Notes under the pieces: model-generated
The model's input: the letters and a program-made list of their open reading frames with translations, nothing else
What the model was told of the DNA's origin: nothing
Database searches by the model: none
Program-made: the position numbers and the translations under genes
NCBI RefSeq assembly: GCF_028736925.1
Contig: NZ_JAQZAT010000004.1
Span: 1-64,000 of the forward strand
Reading direction: 5' to 3'
Length of the DNA stretch: 64,000 nt
Source of the DNA: Flavivirga sp. 57AJ16
GTDB lineage: Bacteria > Bacteroidota > Bacteroidia > Flavobacteriales > Flavobacteriaceae
Shown here: in pieces, positions 28,445-37,698 of the stretch
Numbering within the stretch: position 1 is the first letter of the stretch
Layout: each line of letters begins with the position of its first letter

Positions 28445-29024
28445 TGCCTGCCTGGTCGGTAGGTACGGTGTACCTACATCTTTTTCGGTATATAAACTAA
28501 AAGTTTTTTTACTTACTTTTAGCTCACAGATCTAATTTGATAAATAGGAGTTCGTGAATCTTCGATTTCTTTGCTCGTCCAAAGAAAAGTAACAAACCTG
28601 CCTGCCGGCAGGCAGGAGAAAAGACGCCCTTTCGAGAGGTATTCCTTCTCACGCTATCGCTTGAGAAGGACCAAGCCCAAAACTTCGCGTCGCCCCACCA
28701 CCATGACCAACGCCAATGCTCCTGTGCTCCGAAGCTTTTTAGTCCTTCGCGCAGTCTGGCACCTACACTAAAATAGTCCACTGGACTATTTTTAAACGCT
28801 CGGTCCCCTTCCGAAAGGTCGGGGACTGCCCAATGGCCTTTTCCCAACAATGGGCAGAGAGACCAAACCGCACTAAAAAAACAAACCCGCTCCTCCCTTT
28901 TTTGCTAAAAATGGTGCGGTACCCGTCTCGGACAAGCCGTTGGTACAAAGTAGATACTAATTAATTTGGTGTGATTATTTGTATTATTTGTGGGTATACA
29001 TACCGTAGCTGGTCGGCAGACAGG
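28445..29024 (+). mobile_element. Family-B repeat, copy downstream of the acyltransferase gene
   Basis: A 580-bp copy with ends GGTACGGTGTACCTAC and GTGGGTATACATACCGTAG. Relative to the upstream copy it carries two extra pieces: a perfect 20-bp palindrome (CCTGCCTGCCGGCAGGCAGG) near 28598, and a block of about 65 bp at 28740-28805 containing a perfect family-E hairpin. These look like secondary insertions into the element. Confidence 0.7.
28770..28792. repeat. Perfect family-E hairpin nested in a family-B element
   Basis: AAAATAGTCC and GGACTATTTT pair exactly around ACT, followed by TTAAACGCTCGGTCCCC, the conserved flank of this hairpin family. It is absent from the copy at 26675, which shows that it moved or was lost as a unit. 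Confidence 0.7.
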
Positions 29025-29205
29025 TTATTAATAGGTCTGCCAGGCACTTTGTCCTTAACCTGTTTGATCACAATTAAAACCTCAGCATAAACCAAAGTTA
29101 AAAGCTCCTCTGATAATGCCGCATAATATATCCATTATAATACCATTTAGCAATTGAAATCACTGTTAAATTGAACTCTGGTTATATTTTTATTCAAGGT
29201 TGCCC

Positions 29206-29814
29206 TTATTCGGCCAATGGTTCCAAATTAATATAACGATAGCTTATGTCACCTATATGCTTATAAGATGTATCCTTTTCTTGAAGTCGGCCCCATCCAA
29301 AATTATGCTCTATTTCTTCCTCTTTATATTGGTCCAGAACACTTTCTGATAACAAAATATACTCATCATAGGGCACTTTATTCTTTAAAAGGCGATGTGC
29401 TACAATAACATCTTCTCCCATGAGCTTGATATTTTTCCCTATTTGAACGGCACTGATCTTTTCTCCATAATGTAAAATGATCTTTAAGCCCAAAACCTCT
29501 GGGATGTTAATGCCTTGCACCTCGTATTTGTATAATATCTCGAGCGTCCTTAATTGTTTATAAAATTTGGTATAAAATAACCTGCATTGCTCTACTAACT
29601 CCCTGAATGTGGGCAGGTCACCTGTTTTATAAAATAGAATAGCATCACCTTCTATTTCAGAAACCCTAAAACCCAAGTTGTTAGAGTATATGACTTTATT
29701 TAAAAGGGACGGGATTACTTGCGAACTTATCTCAATATCCGCAGCACTCATAAATTCTGTAAATCCGCTAATATCCGGAATACAAATTAGCATAGGTTTT
29801 GGTTTTTGCTCCAT
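29206..29814 (-). CDS. DUF2652-family protein with class III nucleotide cyclase-like fold
   Basis: A 202-residue soluble protein. The start LICIPDISGFTEFM and the segment RVSEIEGDAILFYKTG match the two metal-site regions of class III adenylate/guanylate cyclases (D-ISGFT and EGDA-LF). This is the pattern of the DUF2652 family. Several downstream catalytic and base-selecting residues cannot be assigned by eye, so activity is uncertain. It stands alone on the minus strand downstream of a GH3-like gene; a family-A repeat lies between them. Confidence 0.75.
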   Translation of the reverse strand: MEQKPKPMLICIPDISGFTEFMSAADIEISSQVIPSLLNKVIYSNNLGFRVSEIEGDAILFYKTGDLPTFRELVEQCRLFYTKFYKQLRTLEILYKYEVQGINIPEVLGLKIILHYGEKISAVQIGKNIKLMGEDVIVAHRLLKNKVPYDEYILLSESVLDQYKEEEIEHNFGWGRLQEKDTSYKHIGDISYRYINLEPLAE

Positions 29815-29855
29815 GTATATTTCATTTGCCTAATAACACTTCAATATTACAATAA

Positions 29856-29974
29856 TACCAAATAAACTTCAAAATAACTGGTTAAATCCGTTTAGCTCAC
29901 TATCTTTTATTTTTATAATTGGTGTTCGTGAATCTTCGATTTCTATTTCCAATCATTTTAAAATTCATTTGGTA
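29856..29974. mobile_element. Family-A MITE, short copy (119 bp) with 3-bp target duplication
   Basis: Left end TACCAAATAAACTTCAAAAT and right end complement of TACCAAATGAATTTTAAAAT. Directly flanking TAA at 29853-29855 and 29975-29977 is a 3-bp duplication. The core contains GTTCGTGAATCTTCGATTTC. It encodes nothing. Confidence 0.75.
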
Positions 29975-29998
29975 TAAAAAAATATAAAAGCTAATTTT

Positions 29999-31522
29999 TT
30001 ATCTTGATCTGGACACAAAGGCTTCCCACTCCTTAAATCGTGATTCGCCCATAACCCGTTCCATTTTTACCTGGCCTCCTTTTTTCTTTTGATGACCATT
30101 CCAATCTGAAAAGACCTCGGGGGAAACGGTTGTGACTTTAACACCTTTAAGGGCCTTGGATCTAGCTACCTTATAATTTTTATTGGCTTTCTGTAATAGC
30201 CTATCTAAAACATCGGCCATTTTTTTATTATCTACGGTTGACGAAGTTCCCAAATACCAATGGTGATAAAACGCATGGTCTATTTTCACTGCTGAAAGGG
30301 TAAATTCAGGAATCTCAATATTAAATTGGGTTTCCATTTCCAGTAAGGCGTCATTCATTTTATTTACTGACAACTGGGATCCTACGACGTTCAAAAAGAA
30401 TTTAGTACGCCCGGTAATTTTAATTTCGGCACGTTCAATATCCGTAAACGCTATGGTATCTCCAATAATATAACGCCAGGCGCCAGCAACCGTACTAATT
30501 AATAGCACATAATCCTGATCGCGTTCTACCTGAGATAATGTTATTGATGGGGCATCCTGTTTTAGAGAACCATCTTCATTGACATACTCTGGTTTAAACG
30601 GAACAAATTCAAAATAAATACCATTATCTGTAATTAAACGCATAGCGCCTGTATCTGGTCTGTCCTGAAAAGCAATAAAACCCTCTGAAGCCAGATAGGT
30701 GTCTATAACCGTTATGGGATGCCTTAATAATTTATTAAAGCTCTTCTCGTAGGGGGCAAAAGCAATACCTCCAGAGGTATAAACCTGAAGGTTTGGCCAT
30801 ATATCATGGATCGTGTCCACATTGTTATACCTGATTACTTTTTCAAGCATGAGCTCGATCCATGAGGGGATGCCACTTAGCGCTCCAATATCAAAATCCT
30901 TGGCTTTTTTGGCGATAAGCGCTACACGTTCATCCCAGTCATCTATTTTTGCAATGGCTTTCCCGGGCTTATAATAGCCTTCAAACCAAAATGGTATTTT
31001 ACTGGCACTAATACCACTAATCTCGCCTTCTAAATGGCCGTTGTGCTCATTAAGGTTTGTAGAACTGCCCAGCATCATGATGTCTTTTTCAAAAAATGTT
31101 GCTGGTAAATCAAAATTGGATAATGCTTCAACTTGCTTGACTCCTGCCTTTTTTATGGCCTCGATCATATCGTTTGTTACCGGGATACGCTTACTTTCCT
31201 TTCCTGTAGTACCAGAACTTAATGCAAAATAATCGGGGTTTCCTGGCCAGGTCACGTTCTCTTCCCCTGCAATGACCCGATGCCACCATTCATCTTTTAT
31301 TTTGTTATAATCAAAATACGGCATGTTGTCTGCAAATACCTTAGACTTCTCATTGCTGCTCAATATGGTTTCAAAATTATATGCTTTACCAAATGCCGTA
31401 TTTTTTGCTTTCTCCAATAAACCGTTCAAAACAGCTTCCTGAGCTTCCAAATGATCTTTAGACGGCGTTAATGCATCCTTAAGATTAATTATACTTTTTA
31501 TTATTGATCCTTTTACCGCCAT
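29999..31522 (-). CDS. GH3-like acyl-adenylating enzyme (auxin-responsive promoter family)
   Basis: A 507-residue GH3-family protein of the ANL (acyl-adenylate-forming) superfamily. The ATP-binding loop is FALSSGTTGKESKRIPVT, and VYTSGGIAFAPYEKSF and YIIGDTIAFTDIERAEIKIT follow in the expected order. Plant members conjugate amino acids to acyl hormones; bacterial substrates are mostly unknown. No signal peptide is seen. It starts 14 bp after the stop of an HExxH metallopeptidase gene, so the two are an operon. Confidence 0.88.
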   Translation of the reverse strand: MAVKGSIIKSIINLKDALTPSKDHLEAQEAVLNGLLEKAKNTAFGKAYNFETILSSNEKSKVFADNMPYFDYNKIKDEWWHRVIAGEENVTWPGNPDYFALSSGTTGKESKRIPVTNDMIEAIKKAGVKQVEALSNFDLPATFFEKDIMMLGSSTNLNEHNGHLEGEISGISASKIPFWFEGYYKPGKAIAKIDDWDERVALIAKKAKDFDIGALSGIPSWIELMLEKVIRYNNVDTIHDIWPNLQVYTSGGIAFAPYEKSFNKLLRHPITVIDTYLASEGFIAFQDRPDTGAMRLITDNGIYFEFVPFKPEYVNEDGSLKQDAPSITLSQVERDQDYVLLISTVAGAWRYIIGDTIAFTDIERAEIKITGRTKFFLNVVGSQLSVNKMNDALLEMETQFNIEIPEFTLSAVKIDHAFYHHWYLGTSSTVDNKKMADVLDRLLQKANKNYKVARSKALKGVKVTTVSPEVFSDWNGHQKKKGGQVKMERVMGESRFKEWEAFVSRSR

Positions 31523-31536
31523 AACAATTATTAAAA

Positions 31537-32097
31537 CTAATTCATTTTCTCGTTTACAAACTCCAAAACCTGTTCTGGTGATGTATACAAGCGTTTTATT
31601 TTTTCTTTGTATCTATCTGATAGCCCTGTATGGCTTAAGATATAGTTTTTAGTTTCCAGTATGTAATCCTTCATATGGTGCCTAATCGCATAATGGTCTG
31701 CTGTTTGTTCCGCTTTGATTACAAATGATTCAGAAAACAGATAACATAAACCAAACCTTATTAAGTTTAGCCCTGATCTGTTCTGATAATCCATAACATG
31801 CCCCAATTCATGGCCCAACCAGCCTATTAATACATTTTGTGGAATGGAACGGGTATGGAACTTTCTATTTTGAATATCAAAATGCCTGCTTATTAAAATC
31901 ACATAGTTGCGTTTGTTCCGTTTTTTGAATAAACTACCAAGCTTAGGCTGTGCTTTCATAACCGATGAACTCATTTTTCTCGTTAGCTTAAATTCTATGG
32001 GCACTTCTTTGAGTTCTGGATAAAAAGATAAAGCTATTTCTGCTTCATGCTTTAAATATTTTGGAATTGATTTGTTTAACATCATTAATTTTTTCAA
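31537..32097 (-). CDS. Putative zinc metallopeptidase (HExxH)
   Basis: A 186-residue protein with HELGHVMDYQNRSG, a HExxH zinc motif, followed about 35 residues later by EQTADHYAIRHHM, where an Asp/Glu would complete the site (gluzincin-like, M48-like spacing). No clear signal peptide is seen. It is upstream of the GH3-like gene with a 14-bp gap. The peptidase family cannot be fixed by eye. Confidence 0.6.
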   Translation of the reverse strand: MKKLMMLNKSIPKYLKHEAEIALSFYPELKEVPIEFKLTRKMSSSVMKAQPKLGSLFKKRNKRNYVILISRHFDIQNRKFHTRSIPQNVLIGWLGHELGHVMDYQNRSGLNLIRFGLCYLFSESFVIKAEQTADHYAIRHHMKDYILETKNYILSHTGLSDRYKEKIKRLYTSPEQVLEFVNEKMN

Positions 32098-32313
32098 AAT
32101 AGTGTGTTGCCAAATTAAAGGTTCTCACTCTTAGGGTTTAATTCAAATACAACAAAGATGAACTCAAATGCGTAGGCCATCTCTAAAAACCAGCATCTTG
32201 ATTACCTGATCAAATAAAAATAGGGCGTTTAAAAAATTACAAAGTCTTTTTAGGCTCCTTTTATAGAGCACATTTTACCAATAAAATAAGGGGCTGAGTC
32301 TATATATAGCTAA

Positions 32314-32688
32314 TACCAAATAAACATCAAAACAACCTATAATGTTTGTTTAGTTCACTATCTTTCATTTTAAAAATAGGTGTTCATGAATCTTCGATTT
32401 CTTTTTAGCTCATATTTCTATATAAAACATGTGCTCAGCTTGACTGGGTATATAACCGTAACGATGCTCAATGTCATTAAGTTAAGGCCGTAATGTCAGT
32501 CTGAGCGCAGTCGAAGACCAATTGGATTTCTAGTTTTTATTAGCATTTCGGACTGCGCTCAATGTGACAAATAAAGAACAAATTTCCTTAACTTAATGAC
32601 ATTGAACGATGCTATGCTTAGATTTTCTATTTTATCTGAACTAAAAATAATTCAAAATATTTACGGTTATTTTGAAATTCATTTGGTA
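32314..32688. mobile_element. Family-A MITE, long copy with TAA target duplication
   Basis: Ends TACCAAATAAACATCAAAAC and (complement) TACCAAATGAATTTCAAAAT. TAA flanks both sides at 32311-32313 and 32689-32691. The middle holds a family-D palindrome that the short copy at 29856 lacks. The copy at 44613 has the same composition in inverse orientation. Confidence 0.8.
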
Positions 32689-32702
32689 TAATTGAACCAC
32701 CT

Positions 32703-33089
32703 CCCCGCTTCAGCTGAACTACTGTGTGTACACAAATAAAGCACAATAAAAAGATGGGACACGAATGGCACAAATTTTCACTAATTAACGTGAGTTCGAT
32801 TTAAAACCTGTTATTTAAATGGGTTTCGACAGAGCCTGTGCTGAGTTTACCGAAGTACTCAACCTGACAACCAAGATTAAATTACTGATAGTCAGCTCAA
32901 TAATATTATGCTTACATCTGACTCTCGTTATTTATTCTGTCTATTGACTGGTTTTCAAGCCTATATAGTCTAGGGATTCTTATTCATGCTGTGTCCAATC
33001 TATTCTATAAAGGATTGGATTCGTGTGAATTTGTGCCATTCGTGTCTTTTTTAAAGATGTGTACTCACGGTAGTTCAGCAGAAGCGGGG
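32703..33089. mobile_element. Family-C MITE with about 32-bp terminal inverted repeats
   Basis: The left end reads CCCCGCTTCAGCTGAACTAC and continues TGTGTGTACACA; the right end is its complement with three mismatches. Inside is GTCTAGGGATTCTTATTCATG, shared with partial copies at about 19100-19287 and, inverted, at 39489-39640. No protein is encoded. Confidence 0.75.
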
Positions 33090-33428
33090 ATGAATTTTCG
33101 ACGCCAGGAGGAAAAGTAAGGGGCGTTTGACAAATTAAACATGTAAAGAACACCTAAAAAAACAAACCCTCCGTCTGTATGTTACCACATACAGCCACCT
33201 CCCTTTTTTGCTAAAAAGGGAGGAATCCGTTTCGAACAAGCCTTTGATGCAAAATAGATACTAATTAACTTGGTGTGATTATTTGTGTTATTTGTGGGTA
33301 CACCGTAATTGCCGGCAGGCAGGTTCAACGGAAACCCTGCCTTTGCCGGGCAGGTCCGACGTAGAGCATCGAGACATTCTTTTCGATTAAAGCGAGGCTT
33401 TCTTTAGAAATAGAAACTAGTTGTGAAG

Positions 33429-34853
33429 CTATAGCAAAGGGCTTAAAAATCGCGCCAAACCTTCAAAAAACTTATCTTGTAATGGGCGATCCAAAAATTG
33501 ATCGTAATCCAGTCGGATACTTTCATCACATTCTTTTTTAAATACCTTATACATATCTTTTGTAATAATACTATCATAAATCAGCACATTGGTCTCAAAA
33601 TTATGATCAAAACTCCTGTTATCAAAATTCCCCGAGCCAACAGAAAGAATTTCATCATCCATTAAGACCAATTTACTATGCAAAAAACCATCTTTTTTAA
33701 GATAAACTTCAACCCCTGCCCGCATAATTTCTTGAAAATAAGAGCGCATACTATATTTGGCTGTTATTGAATCTGACTGCTCTGGCAGCAGCAATTTAAC
33801 CTTCACACCACTTAATGCCGCTATTTTCAAAGCGGTCAATACTTGTGGGCTGGGAATAAAATAGGGGTTGACGATACAAATGTAATCTTCGGCCAAGTTT
33901 ATAAGCATGATATATTGCTGCATAATAGCTGCGTAATCCGAATCCGGGCCACCGGCAACAATTTGAACAATACTGTCCCCTTTTATATCTTGCTTGGGTA
34001 AATATTTCTTATCTGTTAAAATATCTTCTTTACTTGCAAAATAATAATCCTTTATAAATACTTTATGCAAACTATCTACCGAAGGGCCTTCTATTTTTAA
34101 ATGGGTATCTTTCCAGATCCCCATATCGGAAAGTGGTTTAATATATTTATCTGTTAAATTAAAGCCTCCAGTAAATCCTATATGGCCATCTATAATCACA
34201 ATCTTTCTGTGATTGCGGTAATTAAAAGAGAACAAAAGACTCCCAAAACGCAAAGGCATTGAAGCACAGATATTTACACCAATACTTCTAAATCGTTTAA
34301 TCGATTTTCTTCGCCAATCAAAACTACCAATAGCATCATACATAATACGTACCTCCACACCTTCTTTTATTTTTTCTTTAAATAAATCAAACATGGTATC
34401 CATCAATTCACCCTCTTCTAAAATATAATATTGAACATGTATAAAATGCTTAGCATGTTTTATAGCATGGAAAATGGATGAAAAAGTAGACTGCCCATCC
34501 TGTAGGACCTCCACTCGGTTTCCTTTATATGGCAGGTACTTATTATTATTAATTAGGAGCTTTACTAATTTCTTTTTTTTCTTTGATTTAAAATTCTCAA
34601 AAGGCTTTTGGTCATCAAACGTATCATATTGACCATCATATAATCTACGTCTGTGGGTTTCTTTGAGTTTAAAGATTTTTATTTTCCTTTTGTTCATTCC
34701 AAAAAGCACATAAAAAACAACGCCTATATATGGCATAAAAACAATTGTAAAAAGCCAGCTTAAAGAACGGCTTGGTCTGGCTCCATAAAAAATAATTCCT
34801 AAAAACGCTAGTCCAGAAGTAATTATATAGCCTATTACTAAAATACTTATCAT
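33429..34853 (-). CDS. cls: Cardiolipin synthase (PLD family)
   Basis: A 474-residue membrane enzyme. Two N-terminal membrane segments (PLDNc region, ending near YVLFGMNKRK) are followed by two phospholipase D motifs: HRKIVIIDGHIGFTGGFNLT, and HSKLVLMDDEILSVGSGNFD with the downstream NRSFDHNFE. It forms cardiolipin from two phosphatidylglycerol molecules at the inner membrane. Length matches the family. It is followed on the same strand by nothing but repeats and preceded by two very small genes. Confidence 0.93.
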   Translation of the reverse strand: MISILVIGYIITSGLAFLGIIFYGARPSRSLSWLFTIVFMPYIGVVFYVLFGMNKRKIKIFKLKETHRRRLYDGQYDTFDDQKPFENFKSKKKKKLVKLLINNNKYLPYKGNRVEVLQDGQSTFSSIFHAIKHAKHFIHVQYYILEEGELMDTMFDLFKEKIKEGVEVRIMYDAIGSFDWRRKSIKRFRSIGVNICASMPLRFGSLLFSFNYRNHRKIVIIDGHIGFTGGFNLTDKYIKPLSDMGIWKDTHLKIEGPSVDSLHKVFIKDYYFASKEDILTDKKYLPKQDIKGDSIVQIVAGGPDSDYAAIMQQYIMLINLAEDYICIVNPYFIPSPQVLTALKIAALSGVKVKLLLPEQSDSITAKYSMRSYFQEIMRAGVEVYLKKDGFLHSKLVLMDDEILSVGSGNFDNRSFDHNFETNVLIYDSIITKDMYKVFKKECDESIRLDYDQFLDRPLQDKFFEGLARFLSPLL

Positions 34854-34931
34854 ATATGCTAAATTAATAAAATAAGGGCAGTAACGAATTTTATCGTTCT
34901 GCCCCTATTGCCTTAGGTTAAAGTTGTAAAT

Positions 34932-35099
34932 TTATTTCTCTAATTCATCTTCCACGTCTTCTACGGCATCCTCAACATCATCTGCCGTTTCTTCTACGGC
35001 ATCTTCAACCTTTTCTCCCGTCGACTTATTTTCTCTACAGCCTGTAAAGATTATGGATGCGGCAAATAATAATACGAATGTATATGCTAATTTTTTCAT
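34932..35099 (-). CDS. Small acidic lipoprotein (55 residues)
   Basis: ATG at 35097-35099, stop at 34932. The protein starts MKKLAYTFVLLFAASIIFTG and has a lipobox ending FTGC at residue 21. A tail of acidic heptad-like repeats follows (VEDAVEETADDVEDAVEDVE), giving a charged helix. Similar small acidic lipoproteins of unknown function occur in Flavobacteriaceae. It lies between cls and a DUF1328-like gene, all on the minus strand. Confidence 0.8.
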   Translation of the reverse strand: MKKLAYTFVLLFAASIIFTGCRENKSTGEKVEDAVEETADDVEDAVEDVEDELEK

Positions 35100-35137
35100 T
35101 GTTATTTATATTTAAAATTATTTTTTATGCAAAGAAG

Positions 35138-35299
35138 TTATTTTTTAATCAGTCCTTTTAAAAGAGAAAAAACAAATAGTATTAAAAATATAAAGAAGAA
35201 TATTTTTGCAATTCCAGCAGATGTCCCTGCTATACCTCCAAATCCCAATACTCCTGCAATTATTGCTATAACGATAAATATAATGGTCCAACGTAACAT
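35138..35299 (-). CDS. DUF1328 (YtjA)-like small membrane protein (53 residues)
   Basis: ATG at 35297-35299, stop at 35138. The protein starts [20 protein letters not shown], then [20 protein letters not shown] and ends KGLIKK. Two hydrophobic helices around a Gly-Ala turn match the DUF1328 family of small inner-membrane proteins. It is often stress-linked in other bacteria, but its role is unknown. Confidence 0.9.
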   Translation of the reverse strand: MLRWTIIFIVIAIIAGVLGFGGIAGTSAGIAKIFFFIFLILFVFSLLKGLIKK

Positions 35300-35494
35300 A
35301 ATTTTTGTTTTATTAGTTAATTTAAATTAAGCATTAATAAGCTTTTTATGAATGCTATCAAGACAAATGTCCACAAATAACACATACTATATTAACCCGT
35401 ATGATTTTAATATTAGCTCATATACGTATTTCTAATTATCATATAAAAATCTAGCATAAAATAAGCTACCTTTACTACTTAAGACTTTAAAAAA

Positions 35495-36529
35495 GTGAGC
35501 AAAAAAATAAAAATAGGTGATTTAGAGGCCAGTGATGTTATAAAAGATATGGCAGATGCATTAAATATTGATTACGATGTTGATCATAATGAATATTGCC
35601 TAAAAATTCCCAAAACAATGGGATCCGGTTTTATAAAAGCCACTTGCTTCGATCATGGTATAGGGGTTATAGAATCTGATTATCTTTTAAAGAAAGCGTT
35701 ACATATTGAACTTAAAAAAGGAGCCGTACACCCTCTAAAAATAATGTTCAATAGGAAATCTGATTTTTTACATGAATTCAAAGAGGGAGACAAAGTTCAT
35801 ACGATCAAAAGATTGGAAAGTGTCATGCTATCTAGTGCCCCTACAAACAATCATCTTTTTAAAATCCCAGCAAATACACAAATTTGTATTTTTAGTCTTC
35901 AAATAAACAGAAAACTGTTTGAAGAAAAAATAGAAGCTTTTGTTTCTAACATGAATGATGAGCTGGTTAATGTTTTTAGGGATTTAAATGGTATTAACAC
36001 CTTTTATCACCAAGACCATTATAGTCTGGAAATAGCAAAATTCATAGAAGAGTTTACACAATGTGACCTAGAAGAAGATTTCATGAAATCTGTTTTTCTC
36101 GAAGGCAAGACTTATGAAATACTTACTCTTTATTTACAAGAGTACCTTGACAATTTAAACACTCCTGAAAAGCAAAAAATTCTACGGCAGTCTACCATAG
36201 AAAGTATAGAAAAGGCTGTAAAAATCATAAAAAATGAGATTGCCAATATTGATAGTATTACAGTACTTTCAAAACGCGTAGGCCTCAATCAAAACACACT
36301 ACAACAAGGGTTCCGCCATTTGTACAAATCTTCGGTAAAAGAATTTATTAAAAATTATCGTCTTGAAAAGGCAAAAGAACTTCTAGAAAATTCAGACCTG
36401 AACGTTACTGAAATAACCTATAAGATAGGTATTAGTTCCAGAAGTTATTTTTCCAAAATATTTAAAAACCGCTTCGGGATCACTCCCAAGGCCTATTTGG
36501 ATAAATCCAGATACAATAAATCTGCCTAA
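35495..36529 (+). CDS. AraC-family transcriptional regulator (paralogue 1)
   Basis: A 344-residue regulator. The C-terminal 100 residues carry the two AraC helix-turn-helix motifs (VGLNQNTLQQGFRHLYKSSV and GISSRSYFSKIFKNRFGITP). The N-terminal 230 residues are a cupin-like or unassigned sensory part without a known ligand motif. The start is GTG (an AAAAAG stretch precedes it). The next gene is its paralogue, 150 bp further on, with the same layout, suggesting gene duplication. Confidence 0.88.
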   Translation: MSKKIKIGDLEASDVIKDMADALNIDYDVDHNEYCLKIPKTMGSGFIKATCFDHGIGVIESDYLLKKALHIELKKGAVHPLKIMFNRKSDFLHEFKEGDKVHTIKRLESVMLSSAPTNNHLFKIPANTQICIFSLQINRKLFEEKIEAFVSNMNDELVNVFRDLNGINTFYHQDHYSLEIAKFIEEFTQCDLEEDFMKSVFLEGKTYEILTLYLQEYLDNLNTPEKQKILRQSTIESIEKAVKIIKNEIANIDSITVLSKRVGLNQNTLQQGFRHLYKSSVKEFIKNYRLEKAKELLENSDLNVTEITYKIGISSRSYFSKIFKNRFGITPKAYLDKSRYNKSA

Positions 36530-36678
36530 AAGGTATTAATGTAAAACTTCTAACGGTTTAAATGAGTCAAAAATAGAACTGAAAAGTGTTATTTTAAATT
36601 TCATAAGTGTTAATCCATTACTTTAATTCCTAAGTTCTTTGCATTCTATAAAAGCCCTTAATCAAAGGCATATCAAGA

Positions 36679-37698
36679 ATGTACAATATATATATTGAAA
36701 ATACGGACACTAAAGATGTGTTCATTAAATTACAACAAAGTCTAAACGGTGAACTAAAAGATATCCCTGGTGAACATACCTTAACGTTTAGTAACAAGTA
36801 TGGCAAAGGCACTATTAGAGGCATTGATTTTAATTGGGGCGTATCCTTGATAGATTTTGATGTCATACTTACAGAGATTACAAAAATCACCTTCGAAAAC
36901 AAAAAAAACAAACTCGTTGAATTTATATTCATCTCTGATGGGAACTTGGAATTCAAAGAAGAAAATACCTCAGATTTCATAAACTTGGATCGTTACCAAA
37001 ACATTATACTCTCTAATAGGGTACCATCAAAAAAAACATTTGTCTTTCCAAGTTCCATTAAAGTTAAAGTAAATATCATCCGGTTAGATCCTTCAAAATA
37101 TGCTAAAAAGAAACATAGCAATCTGCATTATTTAGATGATGTTTTACGCCATGTTTTTGATTATCAAAATAAAGAGGAATCATATCAACATATTGGAAAC
37201 TATAATCTTAAGATTGCCGATCAAATCAAACAATTAAACAATACATATGATAGCAGTGGTATTATAAGGTCTTTATCAATAGAAGGTCGGCTTAATTTAA
37301 TAATGGCTATGCAAATATTGGAACATCAAAATGCTCTGAATAACAAAATATTAACAGATTCTCTTTCAAGATCACATATCAAAAAGATTCAGGAACTATC
37401 GACTTATATCTTAAATAATATCTCAGAACCATTACCCGTTACTCACTTATCAAAATTATCCGGTATTGGACAAAAAAAACTACAAATAGGTTTTAAACTC
37501 CTGTATTCTAAATCTGTAAATGCGTACATAAGGGATTTAAAACTAGAATTATCGAGAGACCAATTAAAAAATTCAGACTTAACAGTCTCAGAAATAGTGT
37601 ATAGTGTAGGTTTTAAGAGTAGGAGTTACTTTAGTAAGATTTTTTTTAAGCGCTATGGCATTCTTCCAAAAGAGTATCGCGCTAGTTTAAAAAATTAG
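36679..37698 (+). CDS. AraC-family transcriptional regulator (paralogue 2)
   Basis: A 339-residue regulator aligning along its length with the preceding gene. The C-terminal HTH is seen in LSGIGQKKLQIGFKLLYSKS and VGFKSRSYFSKIFFKRYGIL. The stop codon overlaps the stop of the convergent SRAP gene by 4 bp (37695-37698). The target genes are unknown; no obvious operon partner lies nearby. Confidence 0.88.
   Translation: MYNIYIENTDTKDVFIKLQQSLNGELKDIPGEHTLTFSNKYGKGTIRGIDFNWGVSLIDFDVILTEITKITFENKKNKLVEFIFISDGNLEFKEENTSDFINLDRYQNIILSNRVPSKKTFVFPSSIKVKVNIIRLDPSKYAKKKHSNLHYLDDVLRHVFDYQNKEESYQHIGNYNLKIADQIKQLNNTYDSSGIIRSLSIEGRLNLIMAMQILEHQNALNNKILTDSLSRSHIKKIQELSTYILNNISEPLPVTHLSKLSGIGQKKLQIGFKLLYSKSVNAYIRDLKLELSRDQLKNSDLTVSEIVYSVGFKSRSYFSKIFFKRYGILPKEYRASLKN

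Larger units (their letters stand above)
32098..33428. repeat. 1.3-kb repeat cluster without genes
   Basis: Contents in order: family-A element 32314-32688 carrying an inserted family-D palindrome (32469-32604), family-C element 32703-33089, and the right part of a family-B element 33090-33323. No coding frame is supported. Confidence 0.7.

Noticed and set aside
28524-28948. 108- and 61-codon ORFs near the second family-B copy
   Set aside because: Translations of the repeat and its inserted hairpin; not conserved in length between copies.
35127-35330. 67-codon ORF on the plus strand
   Set aside because: It is the reverse strand of the DUF1328-like gene, which has the better protein match.
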